From positions 1 to 14,913 of the forward strand of contig JAEXAJ010000007.1 in NCBI GenBank assembly GCA_023458215.1: DNA of 14,913 bases, given 5' to 3'. The notes below the pieces were generated by a model that saw nothing but the letters and a program-made list of their open reading frames with translations, ran no database searches and was not told the DNA's origin. Each line of letters begins with the position of its first letter. Positions within the stretch are counted from its first letter, which is position 1. The translations under genes and the position numbers were made by a program. Below are positions 1 to 7,295 of this stretch, piece by piece. The stretch is from Bacteroidota bacterium. GTDB taxonomy: Bacteria; Bacteroidota; Bacteroidia; Bacteroidales; Bacteroidaceae.

Positions 1-14
1 TGATTAATAGATTT

Positions 15-941
15 ATGATTAACAGAGTTCTTATTCGTCTTAAGATTATACAGATTGTATATGCTTATTATCAGAATGGCAGTAAAAATTTAGACTCAGC
101 GGAGAAAGAATTATTCTTTAGTCTTTCGAAAGCGTATGACCTTTATAATTATTTGCTGATGCTGATGGTGGCTCTGACGACTTACGCACAAAAACGCATT
201 GATGCGGCAAAAGCCAAGTTAGCTCCGACCGCAGAGGAGTTGTATCCCAACATGAAATTTGTAGAAAACAAGTTCGTTTCTCAATTGGAAGTGAATAAGC
301 AGTTGCTTGACTTTGCTGCCAACCAAAAACGGTCGTGGACAAATGATGAAGACTTTATCAAGGGCTTGTATGAGAAGATTATAACTTCTGATATATATAA
401 GGAGTATATGGCTTCGCCTGATAAGTCTTATGAAACAGACCGTGAATTATGGAGAAAGCTTTATAAAGCATTTATTTTTAATAACGAAGCATTGGATACT
501 TTGTTGGAAGACCAGAGTCTTTACTGGAATGATGACAAAGAAATCGTAGATACTTTTGTTCTGAAGACAATCAAACGTTTTGAGGAAAAGAATGGTGCTA
601 ACCAGACTTTGCTGCCTGAGTTTAAAGATGAGGAAGACCAGGAGTTTGCTCGTCGTTTGTTTCGTCGTGCTATCTTGAACTGCGACTACTATCGTCATCT
701 GATCAGTGAGAATACTCGTAATTGGGATTTGGATCGTGTAGCCTTTATGGACGTGATAATAATGCAATGTGCATTAGCGGAAATTCTGAGTTTTCCGAAC
801 ATTCCTGTGAGTGTTTCGTTAAATGAGTATGTAGAGATTGCTAAAGTCTATAGTACGATAAAGAGCGGAAGTTTCGTAAATGGTACATTAGACGGAATAG
901 TTAATCAATTAAAAAAAGAAGGTAAGTTGGCTAAAAACTGA
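15..941 (+). CDS. nusB: Transcription antitermination factor NusB (long Bacteroidota form)
   Basis: NusB binds boxA RNA together with S10/NusE and supports antitermination, notably of rRNA operons. The NusB fold is recognisable in the C-terminal third, about residues 205-300. The family pattern there is an Arg-x-x-x-x-Asp helix (RVAFMD, residues 241-246), then the PNIPVSVSLNEYVEIAK stretch (261-277) and the closing SGSFVNGTLDGI (284-295). The protein has 308 residues against about 140 in E. coli; the N-terminal two hundred residues are a predicted helical extension, as is usual in Bacteroidota. The start at 15 is the first ATG and gives the expected MINRVLIR beginning. Only 14 bases lie upstream, so its promoter is outside the window. 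yajC begins 39 bp downstream, so the gene probably heads a yajC-cdaR-coaE cluster. The family call is firm; the role of the extension is unknown. Confidence 0.93.
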   Translation: MINRVLIRLKIIQIVYAYYQNGSKNLDSAEKELFFSLSKAYDLYNYLLMLMVALTTYAQKRIDAAKAKLAPTAEELYPNMKFVENKFVSQLEVNKQLLDFAANQKRSWTNDEDFIKGLYEKIITSDIYKEYMASPDKSYETDRELWRKLYKAFIFNNEALDTLLEDQSLYWNDDKEIVDTFVLKTIKRFEEKNGANQTLLPEFKDEEDQEFARRLFRRAILNCDYYRHLISENTRNWDLDRVAFMDVIIMQCALAEILSFPNIPVSVSLNEYVEIAKVYSTIKSGSFVNGTLDGIVNQLKKEGKLAKN

Positions 942-949
942 TATCTTTG
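942..949 (+). promoter_or_regulatory. Candidate -7 promoter element for yajC
   Basis: TATCTTTG matches the Bacteroidota -7 consensus TAnnTTTG and begins directly after the nusB stop codon, about 31 bp before the yajC ATG. No well-spaced -33 TTG is visible; the nearest, at 927-929, is too close. This may be a secondary internal promoter rather than the main one. Confidence 0.4.
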
Positions 950-980
950 TTGAGTATTAAAAACTAAAAACGAATAATTT

Positions 981-1310
981 ATGAATTTAATGACCGTATT
1001 CTTGCAAGCTCCTGCCGCAGCCCCTGGTGGTGGTAGCATGATGTGGATTCTTCTGATTGCCATGTTTGCTATCATGTATTTTTTCATGATTCGTCCACAA
1101 AACAAAAAGCAAAAAGAAATTGCAAACTTCCGCAAATCGCTTCAGGTAAACCAAAAAGTGATTACTGCCGGCGGTATTCATGGTGTTATCAAAGAGATTA
1201 ATGATAATGATATAGTACTTGAAATCGCTTCTAATGTTAGGATTAGAATTGATAAGAATTCTATATTTGCAGCAGCTGCAGATGCTAACAGCAATCAGGC
1301 TGTTAAATAA
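981..1310 (+). CDS. yajC: Sec translocon accessory subunit YajC
   Basis: YajC associates with SecDF and the SecYEG channel in the inner membrane and assists protein export. The protein is 109 residues, the normal family length. After a short Ala/Pro/Gly-rich N-terminus comes one membrane helix (about residues 20-37), directly followed by the family signature RPQNKKQKE (38-46). A small cytoplasmic domain follows, with the KVITAGGIHGVI turn typical of YajC. The start at 981 is preferred because a Met at residue 4 (990) would only trim the N-terminus. The ribosome site is AT-rich with no Shine-Dalgarno, as is common in Bacteroides. The gene lies between nusB and the YbbR-like gene; the next coding start is 17 bp away, which suggests co-transcription. 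Confidence 0.93.
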   Translation: MNLMTVFLQAPAAAPGGGSMMWILLIAMFAIMYFFMIRPQNKKQKEIANFRKSLQVNQKVITAGGIHGVIKEINDNDIVLEIASNVRIRIDKNSIFAAAADANSNQAVK

Positions 1311-1327
1311 ATTTGAATAGTGAGCCT

Positions 1328-2344
1328 ATGATTGATCGTAGGAACATAAAACGCATATATTTAAAAACAGCGAGAAAAATTAAGGACTTTCTGCTCAGTG
1401 ATAAGAGCAGAGAGTTCTTAATTTTTTTATTCTTCTTCTTCATTGCCAGTGGTTTCTGGCTGCTTCAGACATTAAATAATGATTATGAAACGGAATTCTC
1501 CATTCCGGTACGTCTGAAAGGAGTTCCTAATAATATTGTTATAACTTCTGAACCTCCTTCCGAACTGCATATTCGGGTGAAAGATAAAGGTACGGTGTTA
1601 CTCAACTATATGCTTGGAAAGAGCTTTTTCCCTATTACTTTGGATTTTTCTGACTATAAAGGGAAGGATAACCATGTACGTATTTATTCTTCGCAGTTTG
1701 AGAAAAGATTGCTCAACCAGTTGAACGTATCTACAAAATTGCTTTCCGTGAAACCCGATACGTTAGAGTATATCTATTCTACCGGAGACTCCAAATTAGT
1801 TCCGGTGAAGTTACAGGGAACAGTGAGTGCCGGACGCCAGTATTATATTTCCGATACAATTTGTACGCCTGATTCTGTATTAGCCTACGCACCTGCAGGT
1901 GTACTGGATACAATAACCATTGCCTATACACAGAAGGTGAAATTTGAAGATGTCTCTGATACACTGAAGAGGCAAATTCCTTTGCTTGCCCAGAAGGGGG
2001 TTAAGTTTGTGCCGGCTTCTGTGGAGATGATTTTTCCTGTGGATATTTATACGGAGAAAACTGTGGAAGTTCCTTTGCGGGGTGTTAACTTTCCTGCAGG
2101 TAAAGTGTTGCGTGCGTTTCCATCAAAAGTGAATGTTACTTTCCAGGTTGGTTTGAGTCATTTCCGTCAAATAACAGCAAGTGATTTTCATATCAATGTT
2201 TCTTATGAAGAACTTCTGAAATTAGGTTCGGATAAGTATACGGTGAAATTAAGATCAGTGCCGAAAGGCGTAAACCAGATACGTATCAGTCCGGAACAGG
2301 TAGATTTCCTAATTGAGCAAGTATCTCCTGATTATGGCAATTAA
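1328..2344 (+). CDS. YbbR/CdaR-like membrane-anchored protein
   Basis: YbbR-domain proteins have extracytoplasmic beta-rich repeats. In Firmicutes the family member CdaR regulates the diadenylate cyclase CdaA; that role in Bacteroidota is inference. The protein has a basic cytoplasmic N-terminus (residues 1-28) and one Phe-rich membrane helix (about 29-47). The rest, about 290 residues, shows YbbR-like repeats of the form [11 protein letters not shown] and [14 protein letters not shown], with short [14 protein letters not shown] strands. I start it at ATG 1328. The reading frame can be extended to a TTG at 1313, but that adds only five residues right behind the yajC stop. The end overlaps coaE by 11 bp, implying translational coupling. 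No cdaA is visible here, so the regulatory partner is elsewhere. Confidence 0.8.
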   Translation: MIDRRNIKRIYLKTARKIKDFLLSDKSREFLIFLFFFFIASGFWLLQTLNNDYETEFSIPVRLKGVPNNIVITSEPPSELHIRVKDKGTVLLNYMLGKSFFPITLDFSDYKGKDNHVRIYSSQFEKRLLNQLNVSTKLLSVKPDTLEYIYSTGDSKLVPVKLQGTVSAGRQYYISDTICTPDSVLAYAPAGVLDTITIAYTQKVKFEDVSDTLKRQIPLLAQKGVKFVPASVEMIFPVDIYTEKTVEVPLRGVNFPAGKVLRAFPSKVNVTFQVGLSHFRQITASDFHINVSYEELLKLGSDKYTVKLRSVPKGVNQIRISPEQVDFLIEQVSPDYGN

Positions 2345-2948
2345 GATAGGTATAACTGGTGGAATCGGTAGTGGAAAAAGTGTAGTTTCCCGACTATTGG
2401 AAGTGATGGGTGTCCCTGTTTATATCTCGGATATTGAATCCAAGCGCCTGACTGTTTCGGACTCTTTGATTCGCCGGGAACTGATATCTTTACTGGGAGA
2501 AGATATTTATACCGATGGAGAGTTGAATAAAACCTTGCTTGCTTCCTATATATTTGGTAACCCCGAACATATCCGTACTGTAAACGGTATTATTCATCCA
2601 CGGGTGCGGGATGATTTTCATCAATGGGTAAAGCGATACGATGCATATCCGATAGTAGGGATGGAGTCTGCAATTCTGATTGAAGCCGGATTTGCAGGTG
2701 AAGTAGATGCCGTAATTATGGTATATGCACCCGAGGAAATCCGTATAACCCGTGCCATGCAGCGTGATACTGCTCCGCGGGAATTGGTGGAACGTCGTGT
2801 TCGTAGCCAGATGAGTGATGAAGATAAGCGTATCCAGGCTGATTTTGTAATTGTAAACGACGGTGAAACTCCGTTAATTCCGCAGGTTTTAGAACTAATA
2901 ACTTCTCTATCTAAAAATATTGCTTACCTTTGCCCACCGAAAAAATAA
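2334..2948 (+). CDS. coaE: Dephospho-CoA kinase
   Basis: CoaE catalyses the last step of coenzyme A synthesis, ATP-dependent phosphorylation of the 3'-hydroxyl of dephospho-CoA, in the cytoplasm. The P-loop GGIGSGKS is at residues 9-16, followed by the family's [13 protein letters not shown] stretch that contributes to substrate binding. A central [11 protein letters not shown] segment and a C-terminal RAMQRD...RRVRSQM lid/base region are also typical. The 204-residue length is normal. ATG 2334 gives the canonical start just before the P-loop; a TTG at 2313 in the same frame is rejected as lying deep within the preceding gene. The gene overlaps the YbbR-like gene by 11 bp. A promoter for the next gene sits inside its last 25 bases. 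Confidence 0.95.
   Translation: MAIKIGITGGIGSGKSVVSRLLEVMGVPVYISDIESKRLTVSDSLIRRELISLLGEDIYTDGELNKTLLASYIFGNPEHIRTVNGIIHPRVRDDFHQWVKRYDAYPIVGMESAILIEAGFAGEVDAVIMVYAPEEIRITRAMQRDTAPRELVERRVRSQMSDEDKRIQADFVIVNDGETPLIPQVLELITSLSKNIAYLCPPKK
2925..2932 (+). promoter_or_regulatory. Bacteroidota -7 promoter element for the DUF5606-like gene
   Basis: TACCTTTG is a perfect TAnnTTTG match and lies within the last codons of coaE, 45 bp before the next ATG. The -33 region is not a clear TTG. Its position predicts a transcript starting near 2939 with a leader of roughly 40 nt, allowing the downstream gene to be expressed apart from the nusB-coaE cluster. Confidence 0.55.
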
Positions 2949-2977
2949 AATATTACTAATAAAAAATAGAACATACT

Positions 2978-3409
2978 ATGTTGAAGACTATTTTGTCTAT
3001 CTCCGGTAAACCGGGATTGTATAAGCTCATTTCACAAGGTAGAAATATGTTGATTGTAGAATCACTTACAGACAAGAAACGTTTCCCTGCTTATGGTAAC
3101 GAGAAAATAATATCTTTGGGCGATATTGCCATGTATACGGATACGGACGATGTGCCTTTGAAAGATGTATTACTAGCCATGAAAAAGAAAGAAAACGGTG
3201 CAGCTGTAGTGATGGATCTGAAAAAAGCCACTGCTGATGACCTTCGCGCTTATTTGGGAGAGGTTCTGCCTACTTTCGATCGCGACCGTGTATATGTGAC
3301 GGATATCAAAAAACTTATTTCCTGGTACAACCTGTTAGTTGCTTGCGGAATGACTGATTTCGAAGAGGCTGCAGAAGTTGAAGCTACTGAAGAAAAAACA
3401 GAAGAATAA
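2978..3409 (+). CDS. DUF5606-like conserved Bacteroidota protein
   Basis: I recognise this as a small conserved protein of Bacteroidota that commonly lies near coaE and is, to my recollection, assigned to DUF5606; its function is unknown. The 143-residue protein begins MLKTILSISGKPGLYKLIS, a compact beta-rich module similar in feel to small RNA- or ligand-binding domains. A helical middle (PLKDVLLAMKKKENG, about residues 61-75) and a LPTFDRDRVYVTDIKKLISWYNLL stretch (about 94-117) follow. The last fifteen residues are strongly acidic (EEAAEVEATEEKTEE). There is no signal peptide or membrane helix, so it is cytoplasmic. It has its own promoter inside coaE and a strong terminator 32 bp downstream. 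The family name is moderately certain; the functional remark is only description. Confidence 0.75.
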   Translation: MLKTILSISGKPGLYKLISQGRNMLIVESLTDKKRFPAYGNEKIISLGDIAMYTDTDDVPLKDVLLAMKKKENGAAVVMDLKKATADDLRAYLGEVLPTFDRDRVYVTDIKKLISWYNLLVACGMTDFEEAAEVEATEEKTEE

Positions 3410-3440
3410 ATTTAAAAATAAGCTATTCTTTTCATAGAAA

Positions 3441-3481
3441 AGCGAATTATGCGGGACATCCCGGATAATTCGCTTTTTTTT
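3441..3481 (+). terminator. Strong intrinsic terminator after the DUF5606-like gene
   Basis: The stem AGCGAATTAT (3441-3450) pairs with ATAATTCGCT (3465-3474), continued inside by CGGGA/TCCCG (3452-3456 with 3459-3463) around one G-G mismatch. Eight Ts follow (3474-3481). It closes the nusB-to-DUF5606 block. Confidence 0.9.
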
Positions 3482-3514
3482 ATGCTGTAGTTTTAATTTT
3501 GATTACTTTTTTTA

Positions 3515-3522
3515 TACCTTTG
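3515..3522 (+). promoter_or_regulatory. Bacteroidota -7 promoter element for the candidate RNA
   Basis: TACCTTTG, a perfect TAnnTTTG, lies 34 bp beyond the preceding terminator, so it begins a new transcription unit. A T-rich TTTT at 3491-3494 has the right spacing (20 bp) for a -33 element but lacks the final G; a TTTG at 3498-3501 is too close. Transcription is expected to start near 3529. Confidence 0.6.
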
Positions 3523-3528
3523 TTGCCA

Positions 3529-3784
3529 TCCTGAAATGCAGGGTAGGTAGTGGCCTCCCTTTACAATAATTGAAGGATAATTATAGATAAAAGCGTTTAA
3601 TATTATCTTGTACTTGAAATCTGGACAATTTCACGCTATTCAAGGATAATAGACAACAAACGTTCATGCTCTGTTGTATATGCACATGTATATATAGTTC
3701 GGAGCGTGGGTTGTTGTATATTATTTGAATAGTGGCAGTCCAGAGCCCCAGGTACAATAATAACAACAGTTCCCACGCTTTTTT
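3529..3784 (+). ncRNA. Candidate structured non-coding RNA or attenuator leader (about 255 nt)
   Basis: This stretch has no convincing ORF but has its own -7 promoter element upstream and an intrinsic terminator at its end. I can see a chain of hairpins: AGGG-T-AGG/CCT-CCCT (3540-3560); GATAAT/ATTATC (3576-3607) with an inner TAAA/TTTA; TGAAAT/ATTTCA with a 7-nt loop (3615-3633); ACAACA/TGTTGT (3653-3677); and the long terminator hairpin (3703-3779). Segments of the terminator arms occur twice (TGTTGTATAT at 3672 and 3712; TACAATAAT at 3562 and 3753; ACAACA at 3653 and 3763), so alternative pairings are possible. It could be a stand-alone small RNA or a leader for the 78-aa ORF that starts 50 nt later. 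I cannot match it to tmRNA, RNase P or SRP RNA; 6S RNA cannot be excluded by eye. The 5' end is inferred from the promoter. Confidence 0.55.
3703..3784 (+). terminator. Long-stem intrinsic terminator ending the candidate RNA
   Basis: AGCGTGGG (3703-3710) pairs with CCCACGCT (3772-3779). After a small internal loop the stem continues as TGTTGT/ACAACA (3712-3717 with 3763-3768) and TATTATT/AATAATA (3719-3725 with 3756-3762). Six Ts follow (3779-3784). The hairpin, about 77 nt, is longer than an ordinary terminator. Confidence 0.75.
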
Positions 3785-3833
3785 ATTATGAATTTACTGC
3801 CTTGAGGGGGAACTTGAGGTTGGCAATGATAAG

Positions 3834-4070
3834 ATGGAAGAGCATAAGAGCGTAACAGTACAGGTAGATAAAACTGCTGGTAAGATATATGTAGGTGGAG
3901 TGTTGCCTAACGCTACGCTTTGTTTATACCATATCCGGGGAAAGGTGATTGATGTAAAGCAGGCGAAAGAGGAACAAATTTCTTTTGATTTGCCATGCGC
4001 AGGAGATTATGTGTTGGTTGTGACGCATCCCCTATCCACACCGGTTGTTAAGCAGCTCGCTATAAAATAA
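3834..4070 (+). CDS. Small orphan protein resembling an isolated C-terminal sorting-type beta domain
   Basis: This 78-residue ORF has no named function that I can give. Its layout resembles the beta-sandwich tail seen in T9SS C-terminal sorting domains and small DUF3244-type Bacteroides proteins: LCLYHIRGKVIDV (30-42), then ISFDLPCAGDYVLVV (49-63), and a final KQLAIK. No signal peptide is present. The frame is open only back to a TGA at 3789-3791, leaving no room for a secretion signal. It could be a genuine small cytoplasmic protein or the surviving 3' part of a decayed secreted gene. The ATG at 3834 is the only reasonable start. It lies 50 nt downstream of the candidate RNA's terminator and ends just before a strong bidirectional terminator, so it depends on read-through from that upstream promoter or on an unseen one. 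Confidence 0.5.
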   Translation: MEEHKSVTVQVDKTAGKIYVGGVLPNATLCLYHIRGKVIDVKQAKEEQISFDLPCAGDYVLVVTHPLSTPVVKQLAIK

Positions 4071-4071
4071 G

Positions 4072-4128
4072 AAAAGGCTGTCTTGTTAGTTCTGAAGTAC
4101 ATTTCATCCAGAAACAAGACAGCCTTTT
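4072..4128. terminator. Bidirectional terminator between the 78-aa ORF and clpB
   Basis: The 16-bp perfect stem AAAAGGCTGTCTTGTT (4072-4087) pairs with its exact complement at 4113-4128, with further TCTG/CAGA pairing in the loop. Ts run to 4130 on the plus side. On the minus strand the stem ends in four Ts and a T-rich tail, so it can stop both convergent units. Confidence 0.88.
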
Positions 4129-4148
4129 TTATCTTCGTTTTTTTAGGT

Positions 4149-6737
4149 TTAATTTCTAAATGCCAATCTTTCACCGCTGGCATCTACTGTAATCGGTTTG
4201 CTACGGTCTACTTCCTGAGATAACAGTTTCTTCGACAAGTCATTCAGCAAGTAATGTTGGATAGCCCGTTTTACGGGACGAGCACCAAACTCCGGATCAT
4301 ATCCTACCTTCGTCAGGAATTCTATGGCTCCTTCCGTCAATATCAATTCCACGCCATTTTGGGCAAGCATCTTTTGTACACTTTTTATCTGGAGTACCAC
4401 AATCTGCTTGATTTCGCTTTCAGTCAGCGGCAGGAACATGATTGTTTCATCGATACGGTTCAGGAATTCCGGGCGAATAGTTTTCTTCAACATATTCATC
4501 ACTTCCTTCTTTGTTTCCTCAATTACCTGCTCCTTGTTGGTACCATTCAGCTTTTCCATCTGACTTTGGATATAAGCGCTACCCATGTTAGATGTCATGA
4601 TAATGATGGTATTTTTGAAGTTTACCACACGTCCTTTGTTATCCGTCAGGCGTCCGTCGTCCAATACCTGAAGTAAGATATTGAATACATCCGGATGTGC
4701 TTTCTCTATTTCGTCGAACAGTACGACTGAATAGGGTTTACGGCGGATAGCTTCGGTCAACTGGCCACCTTCATCGTAACCTACATATCCCGGAGGCGCT
4801 CCGACCAGACGAGATACGCTATGCTTTTCCTGATATTCACTCATGTCAATACGCGTCATCATAGACTCGTCATCGAAGAGGAACTCGGCAAGAGCCTTGG
4901 CAAGTTCTGTCTTACCAACACCGGTAGTACCGAGGAAGATAAACGAACCAATCGGGCGTTTCGGATCTTGCAGACCGGCACGGCTACGGCGTACAGCATC
5001 AGCGACAGCTTCGATAGCTTCGTCCTGCCCAATCACACGCTGGTGGAGTTCATCTTCCAGATGCAACAATTTGTCTTTTTCACTTTGCAACATCTTGCTG
5101 ACCGGAATACCTGTCCAACGGGATACAACATCTGCAATATCCTCAGCGTCTACTTCTTCCTTAATCATGGCTTTATCGCCTTGCATCATGTGAAGTTCTT
5201 TTTGAGTATCTTCGATTTCCTTGTTCAAAGCTTGTAGCTTACCGTAACGGATTTCGGCTACTTTGCCGTAGTCACCTTCACGTTCCGCCTTATCAGCTTC
5301 AAATTTAAGGTTTTCGATTTCAACCTTATTCTGTTGTATCTTGTTGACCAATGTCTTTTCACTTTGCCATTTCGCTTTGTGCGATTTTTCTTGTTCTTTC
5401 AGTTCGGCAAGTTCCTTGCCGATTTGTTCCAGTTTCGGTTTATCGTTTTCACGTTTAATGGCTTCGCGCTCAATCTCCAACTGTTTGATCTTGCGGGAAA
5501 TTTCATCCAACTCTTCCGGTACGGAATCTACTTCCATACGCAGCTTTGCAGCGGCTTCATCCATCAGGTCGATAGCCTTATCCGGTAAGAAGCGGTCTGT
5601 GATATAACGGTTACTCAACTCCACGGCGGCAATGATGGCGTCGTCTTTAATCCGTACATGGTGGTGGTTTTCATAACGCTCCTTCAGACCACGCAGGATG
5701 GAGATGGTACTCAGCGTATCCGGTTCATTGACATACACGATCTGGAAGCGGCGTTCCAATGCTTTGTCCTTTTCAAAGTACTTCTGATACTCGTCGAGGG
5801 TAGTTGCACCGATACTTCTCAGTTCGCCACGAGCCAGTGCAGGTTTCAGGATGTTGGCGGCATCCATAGCGCCTTCACCTTTTCCGGCACCAACCAAAGT
5901 GTGGATTTCATCAATAAAGAGAATTATGTCTCCTTCTGATTTCTTCACCTCATTAATAACAGCTTTCAAGCGTTCCTCGAACTCACCTTTATATTTAGCA
6001 CCGGCAACCAATGCTCCCATATCCAGTGAATAAACTTGTTTATTCTTCAGGTTTTCAGGTACATCACCGCGCAGAATACGATGGGCAAGACCTTCTACAA
6101 TGGCAGTCTTACCGGTACCCGGTTCACCTATTAATATAGGGTTGTTTTTGGTACGACGGCTCAGAATCTGCAATACACGCCGGATTTCTTCGTCACGACC
6201 GATAACAGGGTCGAGCTTACCGCTTCGGGCGGCTTCGTTCAGGTTGATAGCATACTTTTCAAGTGACTGATAGGTGTCTTCACTGGATTGTGAAGTCACT
6301 TTTTCTCCTTTACGCAACTCGGTGATGGCATTACGAAGTTCACGTTCCGTCATTCCTGCATCTTTCAGGATGGTAGAAACAGTACTTTTTACAGTGAGCA
6401 ATGCCAGCAGCAGATGCTCCAATGAAACAAACTCGTCACCCATTTCTTTGGAATATTGGGTCGCTTTCTGGAATACCTCATTTGTCTCGCGACTCAAGTA
6501 AGGTTCTCCACCCGAAACTTTGGGCAAAGAGTCAGTTTGTTTGTCAAGTACAAGTGCAATCTGTTGACCATTCATGCCCAGCTTCTGGAAGATGAAGTTA
6601 GTGACGTTTTCGCCTACCTTCATTACTCCCTGCATCACATGAACCGGTTCGATGGCTTGCTGTCCACGGCTTTTGGCCAGGTTCAGTGCTTCTTGCACAG
6701 CCTCTTGCGATTTAATGGTAAAATTGTTAAAGTTCAT
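4149..6737 (-). CDS. clpB: ATP-dependent disaggregase ClpB
   Basis: ClpB is a hexameric cytoplasmic AAA+ chaperone that works with DnaK/DnaJ/GrpE to pull proteins out of heat-induced aggregates. The 862 residues show the full architecture. The N-domain with two Clp_N repeats covers about residues 1-145. The first AAA+ module has Walker A GEPGTGKT (204-211), the pore loop [10 protein letters not shown] (248-257) and Walker B FIDEIH (274-279). The coiled-coil middle domain lies at about 405-525. The second AAA+ module has Walker A GTTGVGKT (603-610), pore loop GYVGYDEGG (650-658) and Walker B LFDEIEKA (673-680), with the GARPVKR sensor-2 motif near the end. The middle domain and the absence of an IGF/L ClpP-binding loop separate it from ClpA/ClpC. 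The length is typical for Bacteroidota. It is convergent with the small ORF and has a long upstream gap. Confidence 0.98.
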   Translation of the reverse strand: MNFNNFTIKSQEAVQEALNLAKSRGQQAIEPVHVMQGVMKVGENVTNFIFQKLGMNGQQIALVLDKQTDSLPKVSGGEPYLSRETNEVFQKATQYSKEMGDEFVSLEHLLLALLTVKSTVSTILKDAGMTERELRNAITELRKGEKVTSQSSEDTYQSLEKYAINLNEAARSGKLDPVIGRDEEIRRVLQILSRRTKNNPILIGEPGTGKTAIVEGLAHRILRGDVPENLKNKQVYSLDMGALVAGAKYKGEFEERLKAVINEVKKSEGDIILFIDEIHTLVGAGKGEGAMDAANILKPALARGELRSIGATTLDEYQKYFEKDKALERRFQIVYVNEPDTLSTISILRGLKERYENHHHVRIKDDAIIAAVELSNRYITDRFLPDKAIDLMDEAAAKLRMEVDSVPEELDEISRKIKQLEIEREAIKRENDKPKLEQIGKELAELKEQEKSHKAKWQSEKTLVNKIQQNKVEIENLKFEADKAEREGDYGKVAEIRYGKLQALNKEIEDTQKELHMMQGDKAMIKEEVDAEDIADVVSRWTGIPVSKMLQSEKDKLLHLEDELHQRVIGQDEAIEAVADAVRRSRAGLQDPKRPIGSFIFLGTTGVGKTELAKALAEFLFDDESMMTRIDMSEYQEKHSVSRLVGAPPGYVGYDEGGQLTEAIRRKPYSVVLFDEIEKAHPDVFNILLQVLDDGRLTDNKGRVVNFKNTIIIMTSNMGSAYIQSQMEKLNGTNKEQVIEETKKEVMNMLKKTIRPEFLNRIDETIMFLPLTESEIKQIVVLQIKSVQKMLAQNGVELILTEGAIEFLTKVGYDPEFGARPVKRAIQHYLLNDLSKKLLSQEVDRSKPITVDASGERLAFRN

Positions 6738-6746
6738 ATCTTATAT

Positions 6747-6751
6747 CTCCT
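6747..6751 (-). promoter_or_regulatory. Shine-Dalgarno sequence of clpB
   Basis: On the minus strand AGGAG lies nine nucleotides before the clpB ATG, within an AAAGGAGAU context. Such a complete Shine-Dalgarno is uncommon in this window, where other starts have AT-rich leaders. It supports the chosen ClpB start. Confidence 0.75.
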
Positions 6752-6816
6752 TTCTATTTTTCATTTTCAATAACACCTAAACGGGCGCAAAAGATTTGCC
6801 AATAGCCTATTTGTGA

Positions 6817-6824
6817 CAAAATTA
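6817..6824 (-). promoter_or_regulatory. Candidate -7 promoter element for clpB
   Basis: The minus strand reads TAATTTTG, a TAnnTTTG match, 80 bp upstream of the clpB start. A TTTG at 6852-6849 could serve as the -33 element but the 24-bp gap is somewhat long. The transcript would begin near 6810 and carry a leader of about 70 nt. Confidence 0.4.
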
Positions 6825-7040
6825 CAGTTAATAAATGGGTAGTAATGACAAAATGTCTGTATAGTATTGCGGGATTTATATAACTTTTGCCGAAACTAAG
6901 ATGAGATAGCGGTAAGGTTACTTCAAAAGTGCATAGTTAGTTATGAATTTAAAGATAAATTACTATTCCTTTCTGTTCGAAGATTTCGATTTTTTGGGAA
7001 AAAGTTAAAAATATCAATTTATAGCATGTTGTATATCAGG

Positions 7041-7164
7041 TGCTTAAAAAGAGGGCGCCTAACATAACGACTGAGGTACCCTCACATAACGACTGAGGCA
7101 CCCTCACTTAACGACTGAGATACCCTTGCATAACGACTGAGGGTACCTCAAATAACGTCTTGAG
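7041..7164. repeat. Array of 22-bp direct repeats, each with a small dyad
   Basis: Four well-preserved units begin at 7063, 7085, 7107 and 7129 with an exact 22-bp period. Each is a constant linker (CATAACGAC or CTTAACGAC) followed by a dyad of the form TGAGG-N3-CCTCA. Units 1, 2 and 4 have the perfect dyad; the three central bases vary (TAC, CAC, GTA). Unit 3 is imperfect (TGAGATACCCTTG). A degenerate unit precedes them (7041-7062, retaining GAGG...CCT) and a degenerate partial unit follows (7151-7164). There are no unique spacers, so it is not a CRISPR. It sits between divergent clpB and the 200-aa gene, 130-230 bp before the latter's ATG. Possible roles are a multi-site operator, a protein-binding array, or, if transcribed, a string of small hairpins. 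Confidence 0.85.
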
Positions 7165-7295
7165 TCGGATGTAAATATAAAAGAGTGAATTTCAACTTTT
7201 TATTTAGCTCATATCGGGAAATTTTTGAATAGTTTTCATGCTGGGTTAAAAGGATTATCGTATCTTTATCCCTCAAAAATAGAATAGAATATATT

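Larger units (their letters stand above)
6738..7295. other. Long non-coding gap between clpB and the 200-aa gene
   Basis: This 558-bp stretch separates two divergent genes and holds no supportable ORF. From left to right I see the clpB ribosome site and possible promoter (to about 6852), about 190 bp of AT-rich sequence without clear structure apart from a weak TCGAA/TTCGA hairpin followed by six Ts (6977-6995), the 22-bp repeat array (7041-7164), and then the AT-rich upstream region of the next gene. A near-consensus TATCTTTA at 7261-7268 is the best -7 candidate for that gene. Confidence 0.7.

Noticed and set aside
2313..2333. TTG start of coaE 21 bp upstream
   Set aside because: It would add seven residues not seen in the family and lie deeper within the preceding gene; ATG 2334 gives the canonical N-terminus.
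3581..3766. 61-codon minus-strand ORF in the candidate RNA region
   Set aside because: It runs across clear hairpins and the terminator, has no plausible ribosome site and no recognisable sequence.
3788..3805. Five-codon mini-ORF (MNLLP) just after the RNA terminator, as a leader peptide
   Set aside because: It is too short and lacks any codon bias that would support attenuation; it could occur by chance.
4254..6773. Several plus-strand ORFs of 60-140 codons opposite clpB
   Set aside because: They are antisense shadows of a fully intact, strongly recognisable ClpB frame and have Ser/Phe-rich compositions typical of reversed coding DNA.
6977..6995. TCGAA/TTCGA hairpin followed by six Ts, as a terminator of a small RNA
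   Set aside because: The stem is only five base pairs, and the only upstream promoter-like sequence (TAACTTTTG) has the wrong spacing.
7041..7164. CRISPR array
   Set aside because: The repeats abut with a constant 22-bp period and no unique spacers, and no cas gene is in the window.
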